From JBOHTO01 sp050733695 (GTDB lineage Bacteria > Gemmatimonadota > Gemmatimonadetes > Gemmatimonadales > Gemmatimonadaceae), in contig JBOHTO010000060.1 of the NCBI GenBank assembly GCA_050733695.1, forward strand, positions 25,648 through 89,647: DNA of 64,000 nt, written 5' to 3'. The position numbers were made by a program, and so were the translations under genes. Below the pieces are notes generated by a model that saw nothing but the letters and a program-made list of their open reading frames with translations, had not been told where the DNA came from and ran no database searches. This document shows positions 34,825 through 45,533 of this stretch, piece after piece (position 1 is the first letter of the stretch; every line of letters starts with the position of its first letter).

Positions 34825-37496
34825 TCAGTCCGATCCGTCGCATGCGGATGCCCCTTCCTTGTGAATGCCCGTCCTGGCGACCCAGCGAGCAAGTCGTCAC
34901 GGTGACGCTGAGCATCTTCGCCGCGGTGGTAGTCGCTGCGGGTTGCGGCAGCGACGGCGGGGCCGTCGCGAAACCGCAAGGCCCTCCCCCCCCGCCGCCG
35001 CTGCGCATTTCATTGGAGCACCTGCGGCACCTCGGTCTGGACGCGGTGGTCAACGGCCAGCCTGTCCGCGTTGTCGCCCTGTACGCGGAGGCGCCCGACT
35101 ACCGCCCGACCGCGTCCCCTGTGCGGGACGACTCCGAGGGGATTGCAGCCGTGGACGATGCGGCGCGCGCGGCCATCGTGTATCTGCGGGCGTACGAGAT
35201 GACGGGCGATGTGCGCGCACGAGACGAAGCCCTCGGATTGCTCGGCTTCGTCGCGGCAATGGAACAGGGCGACGGTGAGTTCGTCAACTTCATCGATGCC
35301 GAAGGGCGGCCGAATCGGAACGCGACGAGCAGCCAGAAGAGCATGTCGTACTGGGCGGCGCGCGGTCTGTGGGCGCTCGGCGAAGCGGTGCGAGTGCTTG
35401 GCCCGGATCACGGGAACGAACTGGCCCGCATGCGTCCGGTGCTGGACCGCACCGTGGCTCGAATGGCGCGCGAGGTGGAAGCCGGGCGTCTGATCGGCGG
35501 ATCGACAACGGCCACAGCGGAGGCGCTGCTCGGATTGCTGGCGCTGCAGCTCGCCGAGCCCTCGCCCGCACTCGCTGGACTGGCCGCGCAGACGGCAGAG
35601 CTGCTCGTGCCGCTCTCGACGGGGAGCGCGTCGGCTGCACCATGGGGCGCGCGGCTGGATCATCCCGACGCGACCTGGCACGCATGGGGATGCCGATCCA
35701 CGGAAGCCCTCGCGGTGGCCGCCGTCGTGCTTGATCGTCCGGATTTCGCCGCGGCGGCCAGAGAGGAAGCGGACGCACTATGGGCGAGGTTCCTGCTCGC
35801 CGGACAGGTACCGGCGGAGGTTTCGCGCGAGGGAGTTGCGACATGGTTCCCGCAGATCGCTTATGGCGTCGGCCCGATAGTCGAGGGCTACCTGGCGCTG
35901 GCGGAGGCGACCGGCGATCGTCGCTACGCGGTGTTCGCCGGGCTCACGGCGGCCTGGTTCGCAGGCGCCAACGCGGCGGGCATCAGCATGTACGACGAGC
36001 AGACCGGCCGTACCTTTGACGGGATCGACGGACCGTCGCCGGTGCAGGTGAATCGAAATGCCGGGGCGGAGTCCACGATCGAATCGCTGCTGGCGCTGCA
36101 GCGCGTCACGAGCAACCCGGCAGCGGCCGAGTACATGCGCTATCGGGCCGTTGGCGCCCCGGCCCTGTCGCTGACGAGCATTCCGGACACGCGGGAATTC
36201 AAGGGACCAGGCGGCGGGCGCCTGGTGCTTCGTCGCCTGACGTCGGGTCTTGAGATCGCCGACTCGCGAACAGTCACGGACACTATCACTCTCACGTACT
36301 GGCCGGCTGCCAATCCCACCGAGGTGCGGCTAGCCACGCGGCTCGTCACGCAGTGGAACGTGGAGCACCCCCAAGTGCAGGTGCGCGTGCAGCCGCTGCC
36401 CGCCGGCCGCTCATCCGAAGAAGTGCTGCTCGCCGCAATCGTCGCGAACGCGACCCCGGACGTCAGCTCGAACGTCTCGTCGGCACTGCTGGCACGTCTG
36501 GTTCGTGCGGGCGGCGTCGTGCGCCTGGACGATCGCGTGTCGACGGCCGCCCGTCTGCAGGAGCGCACGAACGCGGCGATGCTCGCCTCGCTCCGTCTGC
36601 CCGATGGCGGGATCTATGCCTTCCCCTGGAAAACGAACCCCGTGATGCTGATGTACAACATCGATCTGCTGGTGGCAGCCGGGGTCGATCCACCGCAGAC
36701 CCACAGCGAGCTGCTCGACGCCTTCCGGCGCCTCGCGCGGGATACCGACGGCGATGGCCGCATCGATCGGTGGGGGCTCTGGGCGACGCTCAAGACGACC
36801 TGGTTCGAGCGCTTCTACGATTTCTACCCGCTATATCTCGCAAGCTCGGGTGGCAGGACGCTGGTCGCCGATGGTCAGGTCACGTTCGACAACGATGCGG
36901 CGGTGGCGGCAATGGAAGTCCTGCGCCGCGGTTTCGCCGAGGGGTTGCTGCCTCGCTCAAATTTCGCGCTCGGCCGGGATCCATTCGCCGACGGCACGGT
37001 CGCGATGAAGATCATCGGACCGTGGTTCGTGCGCGAACTGGACGAGCTCAAGGTTCCTGGCCTGCGCTACGACGTGACACCCGTGCCATCGGCTGACGGC
37101 ACCGATCCCGACGACAGCTTTGCGTTCGCGGATCTGCGGAGCATCGCCATCTTCTCCACGACGCGGCATCCCGACGCCGCGGCCCGGTTCGTCGCGTACC
37201 TGACATCGCCAGCCGCCGACCGTATGCTGATCGAAGAGGCAAGTCAGTTGCCGTATCGGCGCGGCCTCGCCTCGGACCCGCGCTTCGCCGCGTCACTGGC
37301 GCGATGGCCCACGCTGGCGACGTATGCCACCTACGTCGGGCAAACACGCGACATCGACCTCGATCCCGATATAGTCGAGATCTTCGACATCCTCTCGGAA
37401 GCATACGAAGAAGCCGCCATCTACGGCACCGTTCCGGTGCGACAGGCCCTGACGAGGGCTGCGGCCGAAGCCACGAACGTTCTGAATGCGCGCTGA
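34821..37496 (+). CDS. Lipoprotein fusing an (alpha/alpha)-toroid-like domain to an ABC solute-binding domain
   Basis: An 891-residue exported protein, far longer than a normal binding protein (about 430). Its lipobox is VAAGCGS (Cys about 42) and a run of seven prolines follows. Residues about 55-460 are helical repeats that contain EGIAAVDDAARAAIVYLRAYE, MSYWAARGLWALGEAV and WHAWGCRSTEALAVAA, like the six-hairpin fold of glycosidases and glycan-processing proteins. Residues about 485-890 are a family 1 solute-binding domain (ITLTYWPAANP, NVEHPQVQVRVQPLP, PWKTNPVMLMYNID, DGDGRIDRWGL). It precedes the two permease genes, so it is the importer's receptor. The coupling of a possible enzyme to a receptor is unusual. 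Confidence 0.85.
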   Translation: MISPIRRMRMPLPCECPSWRPSEQVVTVTLSIFAAVVVAAGCGSDGGAVAKPQGPPPPPPLRISLEHLRHLGLDAVVNGQPVRVVALYAEAPDYRPTASPVRDDSEGIAAVDDAARAAIVYLRAYEMTGDVRARDEALGLLGFVAAMEQGDGEFVNFIDAEGRPNRNATSSQKSMSYWAARGLWALGEAVRVLGPDHGNELARMRPVLDRTVARMAREVEAGRLIGGSTTATAEALLGLLALQLAEPSPALAGLAAQTAELLVPLSTGSASAAPWGARLDHPDATWHAWGCRSTEALAVAAVVLDRPDFAAAAREEADALWARFLLAGQVPAEVSREGVATWFPQIAYGVGPIVEGYLALAEATGDRRYAVFAGLTAAWFAGANAAGISMYDEQTGRTFDGIDGPSPVQVNRNAGAESTIESLLALQRVTSNPAAAEYMRYRAVGAPALSLTSIPDTREFKGPGGGRLVLRRLTSGLEIADSRTVTDTITLTYWPAANPTEVRLATRLVTQWNVEHPQVQVRVQPLPAGRSSEEVLLAAIVANATPDVSSNVSSALLARLVRAGGVVRLDDRVSTAARLQERTNAAMLASLRLPDGGIYAFPWKTNPVMLMYNIDLLVAAGVDPPQTHSELLDAFRRLARDTDGDGRIDRWGLWATLKTTWFERFYDFYPLYLASSGGRTLVADGQVTFDNDAAVAAMEVLRRGFAEGLLPRSNFALGRDPFADGTVAMKIIGPWFVRELDELKVPGLRYDVTPVPSADGTDPDDSFAFADLRSIAIFSTTRHPDAAARFVAYLTSPAADRMLIEEASQLPYRRGLASDPRFAASLARWPTLATYATYVGQTRDIDLDPDIVEIFDILSEAYEEAAIYGTVPVRQALTRAAAEATNVLNAR

Positions 37497-38349
37497 AGAG
37501 CGATCGGGCTCGCTGCTGGCGGCGCCGTATGTCGCATTCCTGCTCGCGTTCGCGGCCTATCCGATCGTGTTCGCTGTGGTGCTCGTCTTTCTGCAGTGGG
37601 ACCTCGTGACGGCCCCGTCGTTCGCGGGCCTCGACAACGTGCAGCATCTCGCGAACGACGGCCGCTTCTGGCGCGCAGTCGCGAACACGTTCGTCTTCCT
37701 CGTCATCCATGTGCCGCTGCAGATAGCGACGGCTCTCGCGCTCGCCCTGGCTCTCGATCGTCCGCTCGTGCTCCGCGCCTTCTGGCGGGCCGCGTTCTTC
37801 CTGCCCGTCGTGATCTCCGGCGCGGTGGTCGCTATCCTCTGGAGCTCCCTCTACGCGACCGACGTCGGGCTGATCAACCGGCTGCTCGTGCGCATCGGGT
37901 TGTCGCCAGTGCCGTGGCTCACCCATCCCCTGACGGCCATGCCCGCGATTGCCGTCATGGTGACCTGGAAGAACGTGGGCTTCTACGTGATCATCTACCT
38001 CGCCGGGCTGCAGTACATTCCCCGGAGTTGCCAGGAGGCGATCGAGATCGAAGGCGCATCCTCGTGGCAGCGGTTCCGGCACCTCACGCTGCCGCTGCTA
38101 TTGCCGCAGACGATCCTCGTCGTCACGCTCTCGACCATCAACGGCTTCCAGCTCTTCATCGAACCGTACGTGATGACGGGAGGCGGCCCCCTGAGACGCA
38201 CGTATTCGATCGTGCTGTACCTGTACACGAACGCTTTCTCCTACCAGAAGATGGGCTATGCGGCGACGATCGGCGTGGCACTCGCATTGATGATCGGTGC
38301 AGTGGTCCTCATTCAGCGCCGGGTCATCGGCTCGGCCACGGCGCCGTGA
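37486..38349 (+). CDS. ABC sugar importer permease 1 (MalF/UgpA type)
   Basis: A 287-residue inner-membrane protein with six predicted helices. The cytoplasmic EAA loop, which contacts the ATPase, is CQEAIEIEGASSWQRFRHLTLP. The opening LAAPYVAFLLAFAAYPIVFA and NVQHLANDGRFWRAVANTF are typical of carbohydrate-uptake family 1. It overlaps the binding-protein gene by 11 bases and the second permease gene by a GTGA. It forms the channel with the next gene. Confidence 0.95.
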   Translation: MRAEERSGSLLAAPYVAFLLAFAAYPIVFAVVLVFLQWDLVTAPSFAGLDNVQHLANDGRFWRAVANTFVFLVIHVPLQIATALALALALDRPLVLRAFWRAAFFLPVVISGAVVAILWSSLYATDVGLINRLLVRIGLSPVPWLTHPLTAMPAIAVMVTWKNVGFYVIIYLAGLQYIPRSCQEAIEIEGASSWQRFRHLTLPLLLPQTILVVTLSTINGFQLFIEPYVMTGGGPLRRTYSIVLYLYTNAFSYQKMGYAATIGVALALMIGAVVLIQRRVIGSATAP

Positions 38350-39161
38350 GCACGCTCCGCCGCATCGCGCTGTATGCGGGGCTGACGCTCGCCGCCGTCA
38401 CCTTCGTCTATCCCTTCCTCTGGATGGCCGCGACCACGCTCAAGCCACCGTTCGAGGTCGGCACGCTGACGCTCGTGCCGGACCGGATCACGCTCGACAA
38501 CTACCGCACCATGTGGGCCCGGGCACCATTCGGGCGCGCACTTCTCAACAGCGCGCTCGTGGCGACGACGATCACCGCCTCCGTCCTGGTGTTCGGCTCG
38601 ATGACGGCCTACGCGCTTGCGCGTCTGAGGTTCCGCGGCAGACTCGCGCTCAATACCGCGACGATCGCGGTGCTGCTGATTCCCGGCCAGTTGACGCTCA
38701 TTCCGCTGTACACCCTGATGGTGCAGCTTGGCTGGATCGACACGTACGCGGCGCTCATCGTCCCCTACCTGTTCAACGCGACCGCCATTCTGATGCTCCG
38801 GCAGTTCTTTCTGCAGATTCCGCAGTCGCTCATCGACTCGGCACGCATGGACGGTATGGGAGAACTGCGCATCCTGTTCACGATCTTCTGGCCACTCTCC
38901 AGGCCGGTGCTGGCCATCGTAGCGATCTTCACGTTCATGGGGTCATGGAACGAGGTGCTCTGGCCGCTGCTCGTCGTGCGCGAGCAACAGCTCATGACGC
39001 TGCCGCAGTTGCTCACGGTCTTCGCGCTCGGCGGTGGCGCCGGATCCATCGGCGTGTCGCTAGCCTCGGCGATGGTGCTCGTCGTGCCCGTCGTGATCGC
39101 GTACATGTTCCTCCAGCGGTACTTCATCGAGAGCATGGCTGGCGCGGGCATCAAGGGATGA
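38346..39161 (+). CDS. ABC sugar importer permease 2 (MalG/UgpE type)
   Basis: A 271-residue inner-membrane protein with six helices. The N-terminal YPFLWMAATTLKPPFEV and the EAA-type loop ...LIDSARMDGMGELRILFTIFWPLSRP mark the MalG-like half of the importer. It uses a GTG that overlaps the previous stop; a much longer frame that opens inside permease 1 is not real. The ATPase gene follows after 13 bases. Confidence 0.95.
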   Translation: MSTLRRIALYAGLTLAAVTFVYPFLWMAATTLKPPFEVGTLTLVPDRITLDNYRTMWARAPFGRALLNSALVATTITASVLVFGSMTAYALARLRFRGRLALNTATIAVLLIPGQLTLIPLYTLMVQLGWIDTYAALIVPYLFNATAILMLRQFFLQIPQSLIDSARMDGMGELRILFTIFWPLSRPVLAIVAIFTFMGSWNEVLWPLLVVREQQLMTLPQLLTVFALGGGAGSIGVSLASAMVLVVPVVIAYMFLQRYFIESMAGAGIKG

Positions 39162-39174
39162 GAAGCCGGTAACG

Positions 39175-40302
39175 ATGCCATCCGTCTCTTTCGAGCACGT
39201 ATCCAGGCGATTCGGGGAGACCACGGTCGTCGAGGACTTCGATCTGGAGGTCGTCGATGGAGAACTGATCGTTCTCGTTGGCAGATCCGGCTCCGGCAAG
39301 TCCACCATCCTGCGCATGCTGGCTGGCCTCGAGACCGTGACGGCCGGGGCGATTCGAATCGATGGGCGGGATGTGACCGCGCTGCCGCCGCGGCAGCGTG
39401 ACGTTGCGATGGTGTTTCAGGACTATGCGCTCTATCCTCACATGACCGTCCGCGAGAACCTCTCGCTTGGCCTTCGTCTCAGAAAGGTGCCGCGGCAGGA
39501 GATCCACCGGCGCGTCGGATGGGCAGTAGGGATGCTGGGTCTCGAGCCGTTGCTCGATCGCAAGCCGAAGCAACTATCCGGCGGGCAGCGCCAGCGCGTG
39601 GCGATGGGGCGGGCCATGGTACGCGAGCCACTCGTGTTTCTGTTCGACGAGCCGCTGTCCAACCTCGATGCCGGTCTTCGCGCGCAGATGCGCATCGAGA
39701 TCGGCAGTCTGCAACGGCGGCTGAAGACCACGACCGTGTACGTGACGCACGACCAGGTGGAAGCGATGACGCTCGGCGACCGGATTGTCGTGCTTGCCGA
39801 GGGATGCATCCAGCAGGTCGGCCGGCCGATCGAGATCTACCGCGCTCCCGTCAATCGCTTCGTCGCCGGGTTCATCGGCACGCCGCCCATGAACTTCGTC
39901 GCGGGCCGCATTCAGGAGGAGGACGGAGCGCATGTCTTCGCGGCCGAAGGGGGAGGGGGAGGGGGAGGGGGAGGGGGGACCGCGCGCGTGAAGCTGCTCC
40001 GCAAGTGCGTCGCTGCAGCCGGGCGATCGGAACCGGTGACGCTGGGTATACGTCCCGAGGACCTTCGGATCGATTCCACTGCAGATGGATCGCAAAGGTC
40101 GCCAGGCGACGCGCTCCCGGGGCGTGTCGTTCTGGTCGAACGACTCGGCGGCACCAGTCACGTCCATCTCGACGTGGGCCCGCACCGTCTGCTGGCATCC
40201 GTCTCGGGTGATCCATTGCCGGACGTTGGCCAGAGCATCATGGTCTCTGTCCGGGCCGAGCGCCTCCACCTGTTCGACGCGGATGGCCGCGCCCTTCAGT
40301 GA
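39175..40302 (+). CDS. ABC sugar importer ATPase (MalK/UgpC type)
   Basis: A 375-residue ATPase. Walker A is GRSGSGKST, the Q-loop is MVFQDYALYPHMT, the ABC signature is LSGGQRQR, Walker B is VFLFDEPLSNLD and the switch His is in VTHDQ. The C-terminal part is the OB-fold TOBE region (GIRPEDLRI, VRAERLHLFDADGRAL). A run of ten glycines, coded by a GGGGGA tract, is inserted in the TOBE region at about residue 260; it is absent from typical MalK proteins. It probably powers the fused binding protein and both permeases. Confidence 0.95.
   Translation: MPSVSFEHVSRRFGETTVVEDFDLEVVDGELIVLVGRSGSGKSTILRMLAGLETVTAGAIRIDGRDVTALPPRQRDVAMVFQDYALYPHMTVRENLSLGLRLRKVPRQEIHRRVGWAVGMLGLEPLLDRKPKQLSGGQRQRVAMGRAMVREPLVFLFDEPLSNLDAGLRAQMRIEIGSLQRRLKTTTVYVTHDQVEAMTLGDRIVVLAEGCIQQVGRPIEIYRAPVNRFVAGFIGTPPMNFVAGRIQEEDGAHVFAAEGGGGGGGGGGTARVKLLRKCVAAAGRSEPVTLGIRPEDLRIDSTADGSQRSPGDALPGRVVLVERLGGTSHVHLDVGPHRLLASVSGDPLPDVGQSIMVSVRAERLHLFDADGRALQ
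39949..39979 (+). repeat. GGGGGA hexanucleotide tract coding for ten glycines
   Basis: Five tandem copies of a 6-base purine unit lie inside the ATPase gene and code for the polyglycine insertion in the TOBE region. The unit keeps reading frame. Confidence 0.9.
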
Positions 40303-41926
40303 GGATGTTCATGCATCGTATTCCAGTCGCGGCGCTCTGCACCAATCTCCTCGTATCCGCCGCCGTTCCTTCTCCTCTCGTTGCGCAGGATTCGGACGCA
40401 GCCACCGCGTCGTCGGAGTGGAAGCGCGGCGCGGCCTGCTACGAGATCTTCGTCCGTTCGTTCTACGACAGCGATGGCGACGGAGTAGGTGACCTGAACG
40501 GAATCATCGAGAAGCTCGACTACATCAATGACGGCAGCGCGAGCGCACAACGTGACCTGGGTGCCCGCTGCATCTGGCTCATGCCGGTGGCCGAGTCGCC
40601 GAGCTATCACGGCTATGACGTGACGAACCACTACCGCGTCGATCCGGATTACGGCACGAACGAGGACTTCAAGCGGCTGGTCGCCGAGGCGCACCGGCGC
40701 GGCATACGGGTGCTGGTCGACATGGTGCTCAATCATGCCTCCAGCGAGCACCCGTACTTCAGGGACGCCCTGGCCGACACGCTGTCTCCGTATCGCAACT
40801 GGTTTCGCTGGTCCGCGACGCATCCCGGCGCAAGGAATCCCTGGGGCGGCGACAACTGGCACCGTTCGCCGGTGCGTGACGAGTACTACTACGGGTTCTT
40901 CTGGAGCGGGATGCCGGACCTGAACTACGCCCATCCCCCGGTCCGCGAAGAGGCGAAGAAGGTCGCCAGCTTCTGGCTCGAGGAGATGGGAGTGGATGGA
41001 TTCCGCCTCGACGCGATCCCCTTCCTCGTGGAAGAGGACGGCAAGGTGCAGCACACCGCGGGCACGCACGACTTCCTGCGCGAGTACGCCGCCCACATCC
41101 GCACGGTCGCGCCGGACGCATTTACCATCGGTGAGGTGTGGGACAGTACCGGCGCGATGCTCGCGTACTACCCGGACCAGCTCGATGCGTACTTCGCATT
41201 CGACGTGTCCAGTGCCATTCTGGATGCGGTTCGAACCGGCTCGGCGACGAAGCTCCTGGCGCCCGTGCTGCGACTCCAGCGCGAGCTCTCCGCCGAGCGC
41301 TGGTCGCCCTTCCTCCGCAATCACGACCAGACCCGCACACTCACGGAGCTCGGAGGGGACATCGCCCGCGCGAAGCTTGCGGCCACTCTCCTGCTCACTT
41401 TGCCGGGCTTGCCGTTCGTCTACTACGGCGAGGAAATCGGGATGACAGGCGACAAGCCGGACGAGCGCCTGCGAACACCCATGCACTGGAATCGAGGTCC
41501 GAGCGCGGGGTTCACGACCGGTACGCCATGGGAGCCGCTTCAGCCGGATTCTCTCACCGCGAACGTGGAGGTGCAGCAGGCCGATCCCAACTCGCTGCTC
41601 CACCTGTACCGGCGGCTGATCCACCTGCGCGCGGAGACCCCCGCAATAGGCATCGGTGAGCTGCTGCCGCTGACAGCCGGCAGCGACGCGGTGGCGGCCT
41701 GGCTGCGGCGCGAAGGTGAGCGCGCCGTGCTGGTGGTCGCCAACCTCGGCTCGGACCCGCTCTCCGACGTGACCCTCTCATCGCGGGGGCCCGTCCTGCC
41801 GCCGGGGCTGTACGCGCCGACCGGGTTGCTGGGCGGACCATCAGCCGCACCGCTGCGGGTGGGATCGGATGGGCGGCTCCCCGTCCACGGCTATGTCCCT
41901 CTGCGCTCACTCGCACCGATGCAGAG

Positions 41927-43699
<1,773 letters not shown>

Positions 43700-43711
43700 G
43701 ATCGATCGGGA

Positions 43712-45532
43712 TCAGGGTGTTGAAGGCACTGTCGCATCCGACGCAAGAGCGGCGGCGTAGATGTTCGCGTCCCCGCCTACGATCACGTGCACCACAGTGT
43801 CCGAGATGCGCAGAACGCCCGACGCTCCTGCGGCGTCGAGCCCGAGCTCATCGATCGCGTGAACATCGCGAAGCTCCACCCGCAATCGTGTAAGGGCGCA
43901 TGCCTCGACGCGAATGATGTTGCCTGCGCCCCCCAGCGCCATCGCCATTGCCGATGCGCATTCGGAATGCTCGGGGCTGACGACGACCTCAAGCTCGCCC
44001 ACCGGTTGCGCGCCATGGTGCGCGCCAGGGTGCGCGCCACGGTGCGCGGCAGGCGAAGGGAGATCTGTCCCGGGCGCGGAGACACCCGCGGATCGCATGT
44101 ACTCTTCCATGTCCGTCTTCAGGTTCTCCGAACGAGTGCCGAAGATTGCCTGCATCCCGTTCCCCACCTGCATGACGCCCGCCGCACCGAGTGCCCGCAG
44201 CGCTTCCGCGTTCGCCCGGGAGACATCGTGCAGGTCGACCCTCAGCCGCGTGATGCAGGCATCGAGGCTGCGAATGTTGTTGGCCCCGCCGAAGGCCGCG
44301 ACGAGCCGCGCCGGCATGGTGTCGCCCGCTGCCGTCTCGCGTGACGGATCAACCATGTCCTCGAGCTCGCGCCCGGGGGTCTTCAGATCCCTGCGGAGAA
44401 TCACGGTCCGAAACAGCGCGAAGTACAGCATCGCCCAGAGTGGACCAAGCCACAGGAACCAGAGACCGCGCTCGGAGTTGGGGAACAGGACCACATAATC
44501 GATGAGGCCGTGCGAGAAGGTCGTGCTGTGGCGGATACCGAGTTCGACGCAGAGGAAGTAGGCGGCACCGGCGAGCAGAGCGTGGATGCCATACAGCAGC
44601 GGCGCGACGAACAGGAACGAGAACTCGATCGGTTCCGTGATCCCCGTGAGGAACGACGTCAGTGCCGCCGAGATCATGATTCCGCCGACCTTCGCGCGGT
44701 TCTCGGGGCGAGCCGTTCGCCAGATCGCCAGCGCGGCTGCCGGCAGTCCCCACATCTTGAAAAGATATCCGCCCGCCAGATTGCCTGCTGTCGGATCGCC
44801 CGCGGTGAATCGATAGATCTCGCCTCGAATGATCCTGCCCGTGTCGGGCTCCAGATACTGCCCGACTTCGAAGAAGAACGGAACGTTCCATATGTGGTGC
44901 AGACCGAACGGAATGAGCGCGCGCTCGACCACACCATACAGAGCGAACGCGACGGACGGGTTGCCAGCAGCCGCCCAATGGGAGAACTCGTCAATTGCGT
45001 GACCGATCGGCGGCCAGACGAAGCTGAGCGCGATACCGGTGATGACAGCGGCGAACGCCGTGAGGATGGGGACGGATCGCTTGCCGGCGAAGAACCCGAG
45101 ATAGGGCGGCAGCTTGAGCCGAAAGTATCGGTTGAACAGGATCGCGGCCACGGCGCCGATCAGGATGCCGCCAAAGACACCGGTCTCGATCGACGCGATT
45201 CCCATGATCGGACGCGGCTCGTAACCCACGAGTGGCGCCATCACACCCATCGTCGCGACCAGCACTGCGAAGCCGACGACCGCGGCGAGGGCAGCAACGC
45301 CGTCATTGCCCGTGAGACCGAGCGCAACGCCGATGGCGAATATGAGTGGCAGGTTGCTGAAGACAGCCCCACCCGCCTGCGCCATCACGTTCGACACCAC
45401 GGGCGGCAGCCACGCGAATTCCGCGCTGCCGACGCCCAGGAGGATCCCGGCCACGGGCAACACGGACACCGGCAGCATCAGCGATTTGCCGATCTTCTGC
45501 AGCCAGCCGAATGCGATTCGCCAGACGCTCAT
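43712..45532 (-). CDS. PTS transporter, glucose family, EIIC with two EIIB domains
   Basis: A 606-residue phosphotransferase-system permease. The EIIC part (about 1-370) has IPFGLHHIWNVPFFFEVG and GITEPIEFSFLFVAPLLYGIHA, the glucose/N-acetylglucosamine signature. EIIB-1 has phosphoacceptor Cys426 in LDACITRLR. A His/Gly/Ala-rich linker (AHRGAHPGAHHGAQ) joins a second EIIB-like domain (about 520-606), whose motif is VEACALTRLRVEL (Cys545), one residue longer between Cys and Thr than EIIB-1. EIIA is absent here but is fused in the neighbouring upstream gene. The ATG at 45532 is one base from the upstream stop. By family it would bring in and phosphorylate glucose or a glucosamine derivative. 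Confidence 0.93.
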   Translation of the reverse strand: MSVWRIAFGWLQKIGKSLMLPVSVLPVAGILLGVGSAEFAWLPPVVSNVMAQAGGAVFSNLPLIFAIGVALGLTGNDGVAALAAVVGFAVLVATMGVMAPLVGYEPRPIMGIASIETGVFGGILIGAVAAILFNRYFRLKLPPYLGFFAGKRSVPILTAFAAVITGIALSFVWPPIGHAIDEFSHWAAAGNPSVAFALYGVVERALIPFGLHHIWNVPFFFEVGQYLEPDTGRIIRGEIYRFTAGDPTAGNLAGGYLFKMWGLPAAALAIWRTARPENRAKVGGIMISAALTSFLTGITEPIEFSFLFVAPLLYGIHALLAGAAYFLCVELGIRHSTTFSHGLIDYVVLFPNSERGLWFLWLGPLWAMLYFALFRTVILRRDLKTPGRELEDMVDPSRETAAGDTMPARLVAAFGGANNIRSLDACITRLRVDLHDVSRANAEALRALGAAGVMQVGNGMQAIFGTRSENLKTDMEEYMRSAGVSAPGTDLPSPAAHRGAHPGAHHGAQPVGELEVVVSPEHSECASAMAMALGGAGNIIRVEACALTRLRVELRDVHAIDELGLDAAGASGVLRISDTVVHVIVGGDANIYAAALASDATVPSTP

Positions 45533-45533
45533 C

